Assembly (NCBI GenBank): GCA_964405235.1
Contig: CAYONG010000231.1
Coordinates: 1-6,612, forward strand
Length of the DNA: 6,612 bases
Direction of reading: 5' to 3'
Origin: WS-11 sp964405235
GTDB lineage: Bacteria > Eisenbacteria > RBG-16-71-46
Numbering within the stretch: the stretch's first letter is position 1; each line of letters begins with the position of its first letter. Of this stretch, positions 5,954-6,612 are shown one piece after another. The notes under the pieces were generated by a model. It was not told the origin of the DNA. It searched no databases and saw only the letters and a list, made by a program, of their open reading frames with translations. A program made the position numbers and the translations under genes.

Positions 5954-6086
5954 AGTGACGGCCGCGGCGGCCTGAGGTTCCCACGAGGAGGACCTGGATG
6001 CGAACCATGGTGCCGTGTGTATGCCGCGCGGTCGTGTGCGTCAACGACATCGCGGCTGCCGCAAGTCGACCTCCGCGCGGTCCCCC
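5954..6086. other. Convergent intergenic gap
   Basis: This is the 133-base gap between the ends of the + strand phosphorylase and the - strand cyclophilin. It holds a small GC hairpin (5960-5972), a strong orphan Shine-Dalgarno with ATG (5985-6000), and two copies of CCGCGCGGTC (6024-6033 and 6073-6082), each containing an 8-bp palindrome. The two copies could pair with each other or fold singly. No T-tract terminator is visible on either strand. Confidence 0.5.
5960..5972 (+). terminator. Weak GC hairpin after the phosphorylase gene
   Basis: GGCCG (5960-5964) and CGGCC (5968-5972) form a 5-bp stem with a 3-base loop, starting 6 bases after the phosphorylase stop. The position suits an operon end, but the stem is short and no T-run follows. 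Chance is a real alternative at this GC content. Confidence 0.22.
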
Positions 6087-6180
6087 CTACCTCAATATCT
6101 CCACCTTCATCACCCGGTCCCCCTGCACGATCCTCCACACCACGTCCATGCCGCGCACGACGCGGGCGAAGATGGTGTAG
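5985..6180 (+). other. Orphan strong Shine-Dalgarno with short open frame, possible gene remnant
   Basis: GAGGAGG (5985-5991) lies 6 bases before ATG 5998, one of the best-placed ribosome binding sites in the window. The frame it opens runs 60 codons to a TAG at 6178-6180. Only the first 29 codons (5998-6084) are free of the - strand cyclophilin gene; the rest is antisense to it. The free part contains several Cys/Val codons and matches no family I recognise. It could be the 5' end of an operon gene cut off by rearrangement, a short leader-type peptide, or chance. I do not call it a gene. Confidence 0.2.
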
Positions 6181-6612
6181 CGGCCGTTGAGGTGCGGCTG
6201 CGGGGAGTGGGTGATGAACCACTGGCTGCCCCCCGTGTCCTTACCCGAGAGCGCCATGCCGACCATGTAGCGGTCGTAGCGGAGCCGGTTGTACTCGCAG
6301 CGGATGGTGTAGCCGGGGCCGCCCGAACCGGTGCCGGTCGGATCACCGTCCTGGATGACGAAGTTCGGGACCACGCGATGCACGGCGCGCCCGTCGAAAT
6401 ATCCGCGCTGGGCGAGACGGACGAAGTTCTTCACCGTCTGGGGCGCCTCGCGGCCGTAGAACGACCACTCGATGTCGCCGGCGGTGGTGTGCAGCAGCGC
6501 GCCCCGGGCGCGCGGCGCCGCGGCGAAGTCGCCGGGGTAGAAGGCAGGCCGGGCGTTGCGCGCCGGATGCCGGCGCTCGAGGCTGTCGGCGAACGCGCGG
6601 CCCGCGAGGTCG
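6087..6612 (-). CDS. Peptidyl-prolyl cis-trans isomerase, cyclophilin-type C-terminal domain (N-terminus beyond window)
   Basis: The last 174 codons of a protein whose start lies beyond position 6612, ending in TAG at 6089-6087. Numbering from the first full codon (6611-6609), residues about 38-174 form a cyclophilin domain that catalyses prolyl cis-trans isomerisation. It opens with ALLHTTAGDIEWSFYG and APQTVKNFVRLA. The catalytic stretch VHRVVPNFVIQDGDP carries R79, F84 and Q87, equivalent to human CypA R55, F60 and Q63. GGSQWFITHS (127-136) keeps the active-site Phe, and PHLNGRYTIF has His where CypA has the cyclosporin-contacting Trp121, as in many bacterial cyclophilins. A start at 6434 would cut off the first strand of the domain, so the frame must continue upstream. 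Residues 1-37 are an Arg/Pro/Ala-rich linker rather than a signal peptide, so this is probably the C-terminal domain of a longer, multidomain protein. It is convergent with the phosphorylase and unrelated to that operon. Confidence 0.92.
   Translation of the reverse strand, partial: DLAGRAFADSLERRHPARNARPAFYPGDFAAAPRARGALLHTTAGDIEWSFYGREAPQTVKNFVRLAQRGYFDGRAVHRVVPNFVIQDGDPTGTGSGGPGYTIRCEYNRLRYDRYMVGMALSGKDTGGSQWFITHSPQPHLNGRYTIFARVVRGMDVVWRIVQGDRVMKVEILR

Noticed and set aside
6087..6434. A stand-alone short cyclophilin starting at 6434
   Set aside because: The putative start is an internal GTG codon (Val in APQTVKNFV). The first strand of the fold lies upstream in the same frame, so the gene extends past the window.

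Overview
The window is very GC-rich bacterial DNA. Codon third positions are overwhelmingly G or C, genes are tightly packed, and GTG and TTG starts are used alongside ATG. The gene set (a PPM/SpoIIE phosphatase, a nucleoside-type ABC transporter, a trimeric-type purine nucleoside phosphorylase and a cyclophilin domain) fits a high-GC environmental bacterium such as Gemmatimonadota or a related uncultured phylum. That placement is a guess from composition and gene style. No phylogenetic marker is present.

Layout: positions 1-42 look like the last codons of an upstream gene and end in a small GC hairpin. Positions 43-284 are a leader region with one promoter-like element. A soluble RsbU/SpoIIE-type serine phosphatase follows (285-1460). 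After a 52-base gap, four genes lie on the + strand: a double-NBD ABC ATPase (1513-3075), two inner-membrane permeases (3072-4178 and 4178-5083) and purine nucleoside phosphorylase (5099-5953). The first three overlap at stop/start codons (ATGA, then TGATG). The phosphorylase follows 15 bases later with a near-perfect Shine-Dalgarno and a TTG start. Positions 5954-6086 are a convergent intergenic gap. From 6087 to the window edge, the - strand carries the C-terminal part of a protein ending in a cyclophilin peptidyl-prolyl isomerase domain.

Function: the ATPase and permeases match the NupOPQ/PnrCDE (BmpA-type) nucleoside importer class. The phosphorylase carries the residue set of enzymes acting on inosine and guanosine. 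Together they read as an uptake-and-cleavage unit: nucleosides are imported and then split to base and ribose-1-phosphate. The substrate-binding lipoprotein (BmpA/PnrA) that such importers need is not in the window.

The core genes are recognisable and I see no clearly new system. The points worth a second look are the phosphatase next to a transporter operon, a matching promoter-like element before each of the two, a 9-bp tandem repeat that extends the ATPase C-terminus and presents repeated GGAG motifs before the next start, an unusual His in the degenerate second ATPase site, and a strong orphan ribosome binding site after the phosphorylase gene.
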